A stretch of 64,000 nt of DNA from the NCBI GenBank assembly GCA_011037195.1, contig JAAEAF010003396.1, positions 1-64,000 of the forward strand. Reading direction: 5' to 3'. A model generated the notes under the pieces. The model was given only the letters and a program-made list of their open reading frames with translations, made no database searches and was not told where the DNA came from. The stretch is from Triatoma infestans. Its lineage: Eukaryota > Arthropoda > Insecta > Hemiptera > Reduviidae. Positions 10,930-22,694 of this stretch are shown piece after piece (position 1 is the stretch's first letter; each line of letters opens with the position of its first letter). Both the position numbers and the translations under genes were made by a program.

Positions 10930-13900
10930 TTCAGGGGAAATTTATAGTTTCACAATTAAAAAATGAATTTGAAATAATCATTGGGAGAGACCTACTTAAT
11001 AAATATCGTGCAATCAGCAACTTCAAAAATCAGAACATTATCATTAACAAAACAGTAATTCCATTTTTAATAGACACCACATCATCACAGATTAATAACA
11101 TTCAAAACACAACACTATCTGAAACATTGTCAACACGACATAAAATCATAATTCCGGCACGCACACACATAGTCAATACATACACTCTTCAAACAAAAAT
11201 TCCAGACGGTTCCATAATGTTGACACAACATGACAGTCTTCCCACAGGACTTTACTTGCCACACACACTGACAAACGTACATAATAACGCTTGTGCAATT
11301 ACACTAATAAACACCACACATCATGAGATCTCATCACCAAACATTTTCCAATCGTACCATTCATTACAACCCGGAGATACAAAAAATTCATCACACAAAC
11401 ATAGCATAAATTCCATTCAACAACTTTCGCGCAAAGAAAAAACACAATTACAAGCCTTTCAACAACAATTACGCCAGAAACTTACTCATCTCTCTCCACA
11501 ACAAGCAAAGTTGTTGAAACATTCTCTCCATTTTATGACACATTCACACATGATAAAGACTACAAATAAAAACTTACAGATATAACACACCACATAGACA
11601 CACAAAATCATCCGCCTGTACACAGTAGACCTGACAAATTATCACACTCAGAAGCCCCCTTACTAAAAGCTCTCATACAGGATAATCTGCATAGAGGAAT
11701 AATTGAACCTAGTACTAGTAACTGGGCTCATCCTGTAATTCAGGTTAAGAAGAAGTCTGCGGATCAGACAAAAGTCGATCCACACGACATAACCCAGTTA
11801 CGCAAACAGTACAGGTACGTGGTTGATCTGCGTAAATTAAACGCAATCACCACATCTGAAATTTATCCTCTTCCAGACATTCAATACATTTTATCCACTT
11901 TACACGACACAACACTCGATATATCAAACGCATTTCTTTCCATTAGACTTGACAAATCATCACAAGACAAAACTATATTCATCACACAATTCGGTACATA
12001 CAAATTCCTTACTCTTCCATTCGGATTATAGAATGCTAGTTCCTGTTATCAAAGACAAATGGACAAAATTTTAACAGAATACACGGGTGACATATGCCAT
12101 ACATTCATAGACGACATATTAATCTTTCACGGCAAAACATTTCATGAACACTTAACATCCACACAAAAAATTCTCACAAAATTACAGCAGGGCAATCTTT
12201 GTGTAGACCTAAATAAATGCTCCTTTTTCAAAGAGGAATGCAAATATTTGGGCTATACATTGAGCAAAAAAGGCATTTCTCCAGATCATGACAAATTAAT
12301 AGCAGTAGAAAACTACCGATTCCGAAAAAATTAAAAGATGTTAGGGCATTTCTAGGATTTGTAGGTTTCTACCGCAAATTTATTTATAATTTTGCTGAAA
12401 TAACCAAGCCCTTAACGGATTTAACAAAGAAAAATATTAAGTTTGTATGGTCTCCCAAATGCACATTGGCATTCCAAATTCTAAAAAAAAATTAATTTCT
12501 CCACTCATTCTGGCATAGCCCAATTACCAATATGAATTTATTTTAACTACGGATGCGAGCAACGTCGGCATATCAGCAACACATAAATGGTGAAGAGCGT
12601 CCCATAGCTTTCTCTTCACGAGTTCTGTCAGATACTTTGTACCACAGAGAGAGAATTGTTAGCAAAAATTTAAAAGGCCCTCATTCTAAATTAATAGATG
12701 ATCGCTCAAATTAAGCGAATATGATTTTTATATTGAGCATAGTCTGGAAAAAATATCGCGCATGCTGATGCTTTAAGCCGTAGATATATAGGCTGCATCA
12801 GTACTGATTAGACAGTTGACGAATATTATCCAACAATTGATTTACTTGAAATTGCTCAACAACAAGCTGGCGATCCAGAATGTCAGCAATTAAAAAATTA
12901 CAAAATCAATGATCAAGGCCTCTTAATTACAGTCTCTGACAATTGCATTCTAGTACCGCCAGGGTTTCGCGATACTGTTCTACGCCCTTATCACGACAAC
13001 CGTTATCAGCACATTATGGTAGGCAGAAAACGTATGAACGCATAAAAACACAATTCACTTGGCCAAACATCACAAGTGATGTACAAAAATACGTTCAGAC
13101 CTGCTATAACTGTGCCACAAGAAAAACAAAAGATGCCTATAAACCACCTTTAGGCACATTCAGTGAGCCCAAAAATGTCTGGCAAGCTATTTCCGTTGAC
13201 GTAGTTGGACCACTGGATGCATCTGTGAACAACGACACAGGTGAAGAATATAAAAATATATATTAACGATAATTTGTCAATATTCTCGCTATTTGGAGAT
13301 GTTTCCCATGACTAACCAAAAAGCCGAAACAATTGCACAAATTATGGTTAATGATGTATTTACCAGATACGGCACGCCTAAATATCTTCTTACAGATCTG
13401 GGTACCAACTTCACATCAACAATTATACTCCAGATCTGTATGCTATTAAAAATCAAAAAAGAATGCACAACCCCCTAACATCACCACCTGCCTCGAATGG
13501 TCGTTTAGTACGTGTGCACAGAGACATCGCAAACAATTTATCGCACTATGTGCAAACTGATAAAAATTGGCACAAATAGAATCTACCATTAGTGAAAGCA
13601 GCCCACAATTCCACCAATAACATTTCCACAAATTATACTCCCCATGAAATTGTTTTTGGAACAAAATTTCAGTTTCCCTGGCTTCTGAATTATCAGGAGA
13701 AAAATTTAAAAAATTTCAATATTCACACCAAATGTCTTTATGACAAAATACAACAAGTTAGGAAACAGGTCAAGTTAAATAATGAAAAAACCAAGTTAAC
13801 AAGAGAAAAATATTATAACAAAAATATTTCAAAAGAAAAACTAAGTGTAGGTGACCACGTTTATTTAAAATCATTTATATCCACGGGGAAATTCATGAAG

Positions 13901-14128
13901 AAATACCATGGCCTTTATCAAATCTATAAAGTATTTCCTAACCACACAGCTTCCACAACTCTAAATAACAATGAAAAAAAATTAGTACACTTCAGCAAGC
14001 TGAAAAAGGCCCACATTAGAGGCAAATCAAAATCGCATGCCATGAATCTACGGCCAAGAAAAAAATAAAACAAATTTTGCATTTTTTCAAAAAAATTTAA
14101 ATAAATTTCCTAGTTTTGGGAGGAGAGA
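10930..14128 (+). pseudogene. Ty3/gypsy-type retrotransposon pol, decayed
   Basis: Domain order is that of a Ty3/gypsy pol. A protease C-terminus (IIIGRDLLNKY, near 10975) comes first. The reverse transcriptase (11640-12330) has YRYVVDLRKLNAIT, TLPFGL and FIDDILIF, the last being the YxDD site. The RNase H (12340-12800) shows LTTDAS and HADALSRR. The integrase (12900-13560) has an HHCC finger with C-YNC near 13110, SVDVVGP with the first Asp and LTDLGTNF with the second. A basic C-terminal region ends near 14068. A purine-rich tract (GGGAGGAGAGAA, about 14117-14128) follows and could be the polypurine tract. Many stops and frameshifts break it. Gag is missing, no env is seen and no flanking LTR pair was found. 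It is left as an inactive copy. Confidence 0.85.
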
Positions 14129-14263
14129 ATTTCATTCTTATCTAGTCCAAGGAAAATTGCCAAAATTCTAAATTCTAAATTCAAATTAAAACCAATTTCA
14201 AACAAAAATTTATCCTTCATGTGCTAAGAATAACATAATTTTTTTATAAATACTAATTTAATA
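14129..14263. other. Possible 3' LTR remnant after polypurine tract
   Basis: If the tract at 14117-14128 is genuine, an LTR should begin here. I could not find a matching copy upstream of the pol remnant, and the hammerhead-bearing repeat begins within about 140 bases, so the LTR is unproven. Confidence 0.2.
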
Positions 14264-14440
14264 TTGATGAAAATGTGGCTGGGTCCGCAATGCTGGATAA
14301 CATCCATTATTTTATCCGCCGTAGCATGCATATTAGATTTATTCCTGACCGGTTTCGGACATTCATCCATCGTCAGAGCAAATTCACCAAGTTTGTGTAG
14401 AGAGTTCACTTCAACTAAATGTCTCTGTAGACTCACACTT
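14264..14440 (-). repeat. Hammerhead-bearing repeat, copy 3
   Basis: On the - strand this repeat contains a hammerhead-like core followed by a conserved block (AATATGCATGCTACGGCGGA, then AATGGATGTTATCCAGCATT and GCGGACCCAGCCAC). The same block lies beside the inverted pair of cores at 23730-24080, showing that these are copies of one dispersed unit. Confidence 0.7.
14344..14380 (-). ncRNA. Hammerhead-ribozyme-like motif, copy 3
   Basis: Reads CTGACGA, U, GGA-loop-UCC as stem II, GAA, AC-CG-GU as a minimal stem III, then C at the cleavage position (14347). All invariant core bases are kept, including a C at the variable seventh position. As in copies 1 and 2 one extra U follows A9. Stem I pairing directly at the core is only about two base pairs. 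Confidence 0.5.
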
Positions 14441-16588
14441 GTTGGTTGTATGTATGTGGGAAGGTTACAAGGTTATATTACTAAATGTGTGTGTTTCATG
14501 ATAAAGTGGAATTATTATAAATTGTGATTTATATAATTTAATTAATTGAATTTATATAATTTAAATTGTGATTTATACTAATTTAATAATTTCAGGTCTA
14601 CGATTTCAACAAATTATTTAAACATTATAATTAATCAATTTATTTACAGATCGCGAAGAGATATCTTCAAACATTTTTGTAAATAACACATTCTATTTTA
14701 TTTTATTGCAATGGTGATATAAATTTATTGTATTTTCCTAAATCTTTCTTTTAATGTTCCAGGTCAAATTCTTTCATGTATAGCACAATTTCATTTCTTT
14801 AACACATGCTTCAGGTCAAAATACAATTGATTTTTATAAGAAATTTTAGGTCAAAGTAACAGAGCAATGTGACTTCCACTGTACAGATGTTTTTCCCAGA
14901 CACCAGAACAATCAACTTCAAGACAGCCTCAAGGCAAAGAAATTAAGCTAACGACCCCACAGACAAGTCGAAATCTATTCAACCAATGGCCTTTCCAATC
15001 CTTTACAAGAAGTGATTGTCTACACAGTACAAAGGAGGTCAAGTTTATAATGAATTTCCAAATTTATAAAAAGTTATTAGGTCAGAAACAATGTGGACAC
15101 CTTTCAATGTACTTTGCCAGATACCAGTGACAATGAATAAAACGTACAAAGGTTTTTCTCTACAAATAAGCCGAATAACTGGCCTGCTAATGCTTTACAA
15201 GAATTGATTGAATAGCAGGTAATAAATTTTGTTAATCCTTATGTATTATTAATATTTATTGCCATGTATTGTGGCAATCCTCTCAAATCATTTTATCCAT
15301 CGTGAAAGTTATTAAATAATGATGTATTTTCTTTCTCTCTCTAGCTTTAGAACTATCAAATCATTTATTTCATTCAACTTATTTTTATAATTAAGTATAT
15401 TTTTCTTTAATGAATGAAAACAAATGAATTCTTTAATCTTCAAATATATTTTAACAATGTACTCTTTTTCCCCACGACCTTTTAGCAACTTCAAAGCAAC
15501 TATGAAAGAAATGTTAAACAATTAAAACAATACTACGAAATCTGCAGACATCGTTCCATATTTAAAGTATATATGTGCACACCAGCGACATCGTATGAGC
15601 TCATTTCCGGAACATAGCGATCGCTTCCTTCCCACGAAATTGCGCAGTCATTCCTTCTTCCTGCTCGCTTAGCTTTAGATTATAATCATAAGCAATAACT
15701 ATAAAATCTATTATTAACAATAACTTAAAATAATACAATATCAACAAAAACAATAAACAAAACAATGATATCATTAATATACAAATTTCAATCGACGAAA
15801 ATAAAAATCACAAGCTTTGGTAAAATAAAAACATATTATATTATATATATGACCTAAAACTTCGACTTATTGAGAAACTATATTGAGAAATTAAAAACAA
15901 AACAAATCAAATCATTCCACTCTGATTCACTTTAGGAAAATTGCATAAAATTTAAAACTTAAATTAATCATTAAAACAAACTTCCTAAGAAAGAAACAAA
16001 TCGAATCATTGCACTTTGATTCAAAAATAGGTAAATTTCATAATGAAACTTAAACTATAAACATTAAAACAAAATTCCTATAAGAAGGAATTTTGACTAA
16101 ACAATCAAATAATTGCACCTTGATTCCAAGTAGGTGAATTTTATTACTTCAGAAACACTGATAACATGCAATGGACTTAAGTATAATCAGCAAATGGGAG
16201 AACAAAAACTGACACTACTTATTAACTGCAATGAACACATCATACATATTGACACTGGACTTACATAACATCGTTTTCGACTTAACAAAATGCGTCGACC
16301 AAATGGTACAATTTTTATATTTTTATCTCCATCACCAATTTTTACATAAATTTTATTATTAACTTATTATCCACTTATAAATATCATTAATGTTTACATA
16401 CATTTTATTATTAATTACTACTTAATATTTATCTACTATCCTTGAATTCTTTTCTTTACTTCTCTTCTTTGAATATTTTCATTTGTATTAACCTTGTAAC
16501 ATTACCTTTTTTAATCCTTATTTTCCTATATTTTATTAATTATACAAAATCCACATACAAATGTAATTATTACTCCTAGATGGATCGT
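14441..16588. other. AT-rich stretch, nothing recognised
   Basis: AT-rich DNA with short repeated phrases (for example AAATCGAATCATTGCAC-like blocks at 15905-16130). No convincing exon, RNA gene or element boundary was seen. Confidence 0.5.
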
Positions 16589-16601
16589 AATGTGTATATA
16601 T
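16589..16601. repeat. Target-site duplication of the R1-like element (left)
   Basis: AATGTGTATATAT is repeated exactly at 17637-17649 after the poly(A). It marks a target-primed insertion at a non-rDNA AT-rich site. Confidence 0.85.
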
Positions 16602-17636
16602 CGTCCGGTACTTGGGGGTGCATTTAGACCACCAAGCTGACGTTCTGGGAGCAAGTGCGGCGCTTCGGCGAGAAGGCGGCAAGGGTAACCGCGAGCTTGA
16701 GCAGGTTGATGGCTAATGTGGGAGGACCGAGGGCCAGCAGACGCCGGCTCCTCATGTCCGTCACAAATGGCATCCTTTTGTACGGATGCGAGGTTTGGGC
16801 TAGAGCCCTAAGAAAGAAACGACACCAGAGGCAGCTGACCGCGGTGCAGAGGAGGGGGGCTTTGAGGATCGCCAGTGCGTACCGCACTGTGTCGGGGCCT
16901 GCGGTTTTGGTGGTTGCAGGGGTAGCTCCTATCGACCTCATGGCGCAAGAGAGATGGCAGGTCCGGGAGATGAAGGCCGAGATTGGAGAGGCGCAGGCCA
17001 GATTGCTAGCCAGGAGGACCATGTTGATGAGGTGGCAGGAGCGTTGGGAGGAGGAGCATCGCGGTAGGTGGACGGCAAGGCTCATCCCAAGCTTGGAGGA
17101 ATGGGTGAGTAGAAAGCACGGCGAGGTCGATTACTTTCTCACCCAATTTCTCACGGGACACGGTTGCTTTGCCGTTTACCTGTGTAGGGTGGGGAAGGTA
17201 GGAGACTCGGCGTGCATATACGGAGATGCCGCCAGAGACGACGCCTGCCACACCTTTTTCGTGTGTGAGAGATGGGCGAGAGAAAGACGAAGGCTGGAGG
17301 CTGAAATCGGGAGGGTTACCCCGGAAACGGTGGTGAGGACCATGCTCATCCGAAGAGACTGGTGGGACAGGGTTGTTATCTTTGTCCGGACGGTTCTTCG
17401 GATGAAGATTATTGAGATGAACCGGCACCTCGACGGGAGATGAACCGGACTCCCGAGGACGGGGTCCAGCTAGTCTGGAGTGTACCCGTTAGGGCGTATT
17501 ACGAGGCACCACCCCGAAGTAATACCTTAGCAGTTCCGGGGTGGGCGTTTGCCTGCGAGGGAGGAGGGGGTTTTTAGTGGGTGCGAGCCCCACACTTGTG
17601 CGAAGGCATTTTCCCCCCTCCAAAAAAAAAAAAAAA
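16602..17636 (+). mobile_element. R1-like LINE, 5'-truncated, with poly(A)
   Basis: A 3' end of an R1-clade non-LTR retrotransposon. It opens with YLGVHLD, shifts frame near 16630, then reads open for 262 codons (16655-17443) through the LYGCEVWARAL block, the RWTARLIPSLEEWVSRKHGEV block and FLTGHGCF, which are typical of R1/TRAS-type ORF2 C-termini. The usual C-terminal zinc knuckle is altered (the GDSACIYGDAARDDACHTFFVCERW region keeps H and the last C). A 180-base GC-rich 3' UTR ends in a 16-18 base poly(A). The insertion is bounded by a perfect 13-base duplication, AATGTGTATATAT, at 16589-16601 and 17637-17649. High GC and near-intact frame point to a relatively young copy. Confidence 0.85.
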
Positions 17637-17649
17637 AATGTGTATATAT

Positions 17650-18389
17650 TAAAAAAAAAATAAAAAAATGTTAATTTTAATCATTGGTCATAATAATGCT
17701 AAATGAATATTGTATTAAATTCTATATTGCAATTGCCCGTATTTTTTCAAATTTTTTTTCTTATTTTTCAATGTTAATTACAACTATCAAAACAATATTA
17801 GCCTTATATGTAAATATAGATTAGAAATATTAAAAATAATAATAATAATAATACATTTGAATTTTAAAAGAATCTTCTTTAATATTCTTATAACATCATG
17901 TTAATTTAAATCATCATATGTTTTATGTTAACTAAAATCATCATATCTTCAATGTTAAGTAATTAAATTAACTTAAACAATAAATATTTAAACTATATTT
18001 TATTGTTCATGATTTTCAATTTTTATCAATGTAAACTATTAATTTAACTTAAAACTTTTTTTCGCCTTTTTTCAATGTTAAACATCAATTTAACATAAAA
18101 CTATAAATATTTTTTATTGAAGTATAATTTCTAATGATTTTCAATGTTAACAATTCAGAAAAAAAAAAAAATAATTTAATTTCATAAGTTTTTTCAATAT
18201 ATTTTTTTTTTTTTTACAAACTGAAGACATCTTCATTATCCGATTATTTTAAATACTCGATTTAAGTTAAATATTTTTCATGATAATTGTATATTTTTTG
18301 AATTACTACCGTGGACTACGAATTCATGAATTCATTCTCTTCCTCTCACTCCTTCGTTTTTTTTATATGACACAAAAAGACATCATTAT
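17650..18389. other. AT-rich stretch with TTTAATGTTAA phrases
   Basis: Irregular short repeats of the type TTCAATGTTAA(A/C) recur about eight times between 17760 and 18150, mostly T- and A-rich. No gene seen. Confidence 0.45.
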
Positions 18390-18640
18390 CACTAGCTTGC
18401 AACATCGCCAGCTATCTCTCAATCTCACCATCGCTAGCTTCACCAAACTTAGCTAGCTCCCAACAAGGCCATCACTATCTTTCTGCTACATAAGCTAGTT
18501 TTCATCATCATAGCTAGCTTTCAACAACACTGGCTAGCTCGCAACAGCATCATCGCTAGCTTTCTGCACCAAAAGCTAGTCTACATCAACTTCGCTGGTT
18601 TCAACGAACCCAGGCTAGCTACAATAAACTCGTAGCCAAA
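18390..18640. repeat. Degenerate GCTAGC-centred tandem array
   Basis: About nine imperfect units of 25-36 bases, each carrying a GCTAGC-like or GCTAGT-like core followed by TT(T)C(A/C)NCA and ending CATC. The array is much less AT-rich than its surroundings and lies just upstream of a polypurine tract and LTR, so it is probably part of the internal 3' region of that retroelement. Confidence 0.6.
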
Positions 18641-18705
18641 CCAGATGAGCTACAAAGATACATCATTCAGCAGCACGCTCAAATTTTTCACACGTGAAAA
18701 ATTTC

Positions 18706-19057
18706 TTCAGGAGAGGGGATGATGTAATAGCACCCATCCACAGCAAAGAGAATGCAACCACAGCAGAGACAGAGAGAGGCCCTCTCTGGTTAACAGAGAC
18801 TACTCTTTGACTTAGGCAGGCTAGAGTGAGAGAACCTGTGTATATAAGCCAGTGGGAATCTATCTAGAGGATATCTATCAGATACAACCATACAACTGTA
18901 CATCGCATCATGTCATATCTTTACTCACACTATTCATTCTATCATTTTCATTATAAAGTCCAGTGCAGTTAGTGTAAACTTAGCTACATTATATTAGTGT
19001 CTTCATATCTCGTTCATTTAATCAAACCTAATTTCTCTTCTTCACAACTCCATTATA
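18706..19057 (+). mobile_element. Polypurine tract plus 3' LTR of an LTR retroelement
   Basis: A polypurine tract (AGGAGAGGGGATGA) lies immediately before TGTAATAG at 18723. The LTR then runs 335 bases to CATTATA at 19057. It contains a TATA box (GTATATAAG near 18839) and matches the two solo LTRs at 31586-31911 and 32394-32696 through most of its length. With the tract attached, this copy is a 3' LTR with some internal sequence left. No 5' partner or pol of this family was identified in the window. Confidence 0.72.
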
Positions 19058-19234
19058 GTCTACAATGGCCAGTGAGGAGGTCTACTTTTATCCATATGGC
19101 CACCCGCCCTACTTGGAGTAATCTGCAATTAGCCTGGGCGTGTAGGTATTATGAATGAACGTTTTTGGCTGCTTTTGGCCTGGGGTTCTAGTCTACAATT
19201 TTCGTGATCGATCGTGCATCCATGTTCTGAGACA

Positions 19235-19845
19235 TCATGCGATGCCGCAGAACGGTACAGGTCCGATTCATGATTATCTGAATGAAACCTGTCGGTGTTT
19301 GTATGGAGAAAATCGCAAAAACATACTGGAAAAACTATTAATTAAAAACGCACTGCCGGTCCAATCGATTTTCTTCAAACACGAAATTTTTGGCAACATA
19401 TTTAAATTCTAATTAATATTATTTAGAAGATAGAATTTTATATTAAAAGGAAATAGCACATTATTAGAAAACATAACCCAGCCACTTTCACTAAAAGCCG
19501 ACTTAAATAATTTTTTCCAAAGGAAAATGTTAAAAATAAAAATTCTACTTTTTAGTATTATATTTCATTGATGTTGTAATTTTAAGAAAAAAAAAAAATC
19601 ATTGGGTGCTATTCTGGAGAAATTCGCAAAAAAGTGGAGAAAAAAAAAATTCGTAAAATGTGGTCCTTTCGGTGGAGAAATTTTTTAAAAGATATCATCA
19701 TACTGTCGGTTTCCATGGAGATACTTAAACGCAATTTACGACTTTTTTTTTTGGACTCAAGGGACTTCAAAACATATATTTCCGGTGAAAATTCGATATC
19801 GAATATTTAACATTATTATCGTAAATATCGTATTAGGAGTAAGAG

Positions 19846-19851
<6 letters not shown>
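19235..19851 (-). repeat. Paired repeat: CCGCAGAACGG block plus TIR-family fragment
   Basis: 19235-19425 matches 4145-4330 (CCGCAGAACGGTACAGGTCC, then TGTCGGTGTTT and GAAAATCGCAAAAA). It is followed by a fragment of the TIR-ended repeat family closing with TTTCCGGTGAAAATTCGAT and GGAGTAAGAGAAAGT at 19851. The same pair in the same order occurs at 4145-4949. Confidence 0.6.
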
Positions 19852-19883
<32 letters not shown>

Positions 19884-20640
19884 AGCGGCATAATTGCTAA
19901 CGGCATAACGTAAATATTCTTATTTATTAGTCCAGATGTTTTTAAATATATATATAAATATATTGTATTTGTAAATATAAAATACATTATTATATTATGT
20001 TTTTTTGTAACAGAATTTGCAATTTATATATTGCCTTTAAGAAAATTTATTATTAGGTTATATTTATTCTTTTTTTTCTTTAAAAAAAATAAATAAATTT
20101 TATTTTTTTTTAATACAATTTCATAATTTGGAATAGAAGAAGAGTCATATTTACTAATAAGTTTGTGAGCAGTTCGAAAAAATGTTAATAGACCCCCCCA
20201 AGTAACTCCTTGGTCGTCTGCTATCCCAAAGTAATGCTCACAAAGTAGAAATACATGATTATGTAAATAATAATTAAAAATAAGTAAAAAAAATAACTTT
20301 CTCAAACAAAGGAAACAAGTATAAAGGAAAATTAAATCAACATTTGTTTTTTTTTTTCTTTATTTATTTTTAACAAATAACTGGTTTTGTAAATAAATAA
20401 ATAAATATGTATCTTTATAAATATCTTTGTAAATATATACATATAACTTTATAAATATATTTATTTATTTATTTTTTTTTTTTTTAATAAGATAATATAA
20501 TTATTATAAATAACATTTTTGATTAAAGTCATATGACGTTTATTGCTTTTTTGTTTGTATTATTTACCCTTAAAAATTATTGAAATTTAATATTGAAATT
20601 TTGGATTAATGATAAATTGTAAAAATCATGGCGAAGTGGG
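19852..20640. other. AT-rich region upstream of carrier copy B
   Basis: Poly-A/T runs, including a 29-base A run from 19852, and AAATA/TTTAT repeats. No clear promoter element could be called in the 300 bases before the first ATG of the carrier gene. Confidence 0.45.
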
Positions 20641-20763
20641 ATGCCTACTAGTAAACCCCATAGTATTACTAAGTTTGTAATAGATTTCGCATCAAGCGCT
20701 ATTGGTGGTGTAGTTGCTAAAACAGTTGTCGCACCACTAGATCGGGTCAAGATAATATTGCAG
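20641..20763 (+). CDS. ADP/ATP-carrier-like protein, copy B, exon 1
   Basis: Start exon of a complete five-exon SLC25 gene (20641-20763, 22533-22694, 24625-24824, 25218-25416, 28676-28936; 945 nt, 314 residues plus stop). The ATG at 20641 is preceded in frame by a TAA at 20620, and another ATG at 20628 is out of frame. The exon codes the first transmembrane helix: GGVVAKTVVAPLDRVKIILQ matches the translocase block KTAVAPIERVKLLLQ. It keeps the lysine of the nucleotide-binding site and the complete repeat-1 gate motif P-x-[DE]-x-x-[KR]. It ends in CAG before GTTTGT, phase 0. The product should lie in the mitochondrial inner membrane, if the fold is still functional. Confidence 0.88.
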
Positions 20764-22532
20764 GTTTGTTTAAATAACATTTTGTTTTATTTAGTCATCA
20801 GATTTTAGAGAGGAAATAATTGCGATGAACAAAATAGTCCAGAGAAGTTTTGTGTTATCTCGTCTAATAATGTGATAATTATTAAAACTAAATCTAGTGA
20901 GAGAAGTTGTCACTTATAATAATAATCACAAGAGACCTAAAATAATCGAAGTGTAAATATGTATAGTACTCACTAGTAATCTGCGACCTTTTTTTTACAC
21001 TAATCATTTATCGATATCTAGCGGTTATTCGCTAATCCAAAAATAATAATATTAAAAAATAAAAAAAAAATCATAAGCTTTAGTCCCAGTTATCGTATTC
21101 GGTTAATGCATGGAATAGTAGCTATCCTAGAAGATGCGACTAATGTAAGCAATGTCTACCTCTTCGACCGGTTACACATAACCGGATTCATCTTTTTTTC
21201 CTGGTTGATCTCGCTGGCCAGCCTACTGGTTGAGAGAATAGAAAATGATGGCCATAGCAACGGGAAAAAAAGATGAAGAAGATTGCCAGTGAAAGACTAA
21301 TAAGTTTGTGTGGCTAAAGTCGGAAATAGAATCCCAACAACTAGCGCATTGTGCAGGTTTTTTTTGTAACCTATATAGAGGCTATAAATTTTTATTCTTT
21401 GACGTGTTAGGGTTGGCGTGAGGTGATTGATTGGTGTTAGTTATAATGTTGGCCATTATAATGTAAGTAAATTTTTAATTAATATCTACTTGAAAAGTGG
21501 TTGTAAAGACAATTGGAATCTATACAGAACAGTCATCCGAGCGTGTACGAGATGGATTGACATGGGGTTATGACGCTCTGATCCTTAGTGGCTTGATGCA
21601 CGATTCAATTTTGCAAATCTGCAGCCGCTTCTTCCACATTTACATTCAAATTCAAACTACCCGACTTGCTGTTTATTTTCTAGAACATCATCTTCTATTT
21701 CCTCTTGTTCAATTTCTACGGCTATATCTGCACTTTCGCCTCCGATAGAAAGTTTCTTGACAGGACTACACGTAACAGATCAGCAATTCTCCAAGATGAT
21801 ACCTGTACATCTGCATTTTTCCTTCCAATGTTGAAGAAATGTATCGCGATAACCAGTGACTTTCCTCTGAAACTTCGTGGCTAGAAAATACACAAGAAGC
21901 GCGGCTATGTTCATGCTACGATTCCACCGTATGCGCGCGTGCCCATTTCCAGCCCGCAGCCTAGGTCTAGTATTACATACAAGCGGCGATCTTATCTCCA
22001 AATTCGAACTGGAGTCTGTCTAGGTTACTTCCCGTTTTGAGACGAGAAAGGGCATCCCTATAGTCGACGATGGATCTGGACCCTCCGCCTCCAGTGCACT
22101 ATTAGATTCCATTAAACGAGCTTGCAGCCTTGTGGTAAGCTAGGGACTGAATGTCAGTGGAATCATTGACAGCCCACACCTCTGATCCACCCTTATCCCA
22201 ATTCAAGGTAGTTTTCCTTTTTTCTGACTCCGTTATGTAAGATGTGGATATTCTTTTTAGTCTTGACCTACCCAAAAGACTTGTACCGAGGGATGGTAGC
22301 CCTAGGATGCGACTGTACTTGACCTTTATGCGAATGTAATGTTTTATGTGTACGGTTGTGATGAGCGGATGCGGTGTACTGTGCTCGGGAAGCTGAGGAA
22401 TCGCAAAGCTCTGGGAGCTGTGCACCTCAGCAACCTCTTGATACTATCATTATTATGCCTGATTATTGTTATATCCCTGCTGATATTATGTAGTGGCCCA
22501 AACAAAAGCTAAAATTAAATAAATATTTACAG
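20764..22532 (+). other. Intron 1 of carrier copy B
   Basis: GTTTGT to TATTTACAG. It includes a GC-richer segment at about 21490-22440 that carries the degenerate - strand LINE sequence annotated separately. 21100-21300 is GC-richer without a recognised family. Confidence 0.6.
21730..22440 (-). pseudogene. Possible R4/Dong-like LINE N-terminal remnant
   Basis: On the - strand, RIRWNRSMNIAALLVYFLAT followed by GYRDTFLQHW (about 21790-21960) resembles the RMKWSVDMNKFIM...GYRQELHRHF region of the Dong/R4-like element at 57401-58117. Spacing between the RW..MN block and the GYR block is similar. Further upstream 22102-22425 is an open, GC-rich frame with DKGGSEVWAVND, unassigned. All frames are broken, so the assignment is tentative. 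Confidence 0.4.
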
Positions 22533-22694
22533 ATTCGAAGAGGATTAACAGAAAAATATGGCGAACTACTTCCACATTTACCTAAAAACAAGAAAACTTT
22601 TACATTCACCTTGAAAGATATAATTCAGAAACAAGGAATTCCAAGTTTATGGCGAGGAAACGTGTCTAATATTGTGAGATATGTCCCATCTCAG
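22533..22694 (+). CDS. ADP/ATP-carrier-like protein, copy B, exon 2
   Basis: A 54-codon exon, phase 0 at both ends, TTTACAG acceptor and CAG/GTACTT donor. It codes the first matrix helix and the second transmembrane helix start: DIIQKQGIPSLWRGNVSNIVRYVPSQ aligns with the translocase block [22 protein letters not shown]. The arginine of contact point I (VRY) is present. The PSQ ending joins directly to exon 3 (SIMFGLHKY), replacing the canonical TQALNFAFKDKY. Confidence 0.87.

Noticed and set aside
10930..14263. A complete LTR retroelement with paired LTRs
   Set aside because: No gag, no primer-binding site and no matching LTR upstream were found; only pol and a candidate polypurine tract remain.
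16624..17428. Long open frames on the - strand opposite the R1-like LINE
   Set aside because: They are GC-driven mirrors of the + strand ORF2 frame and show no domain of their own.
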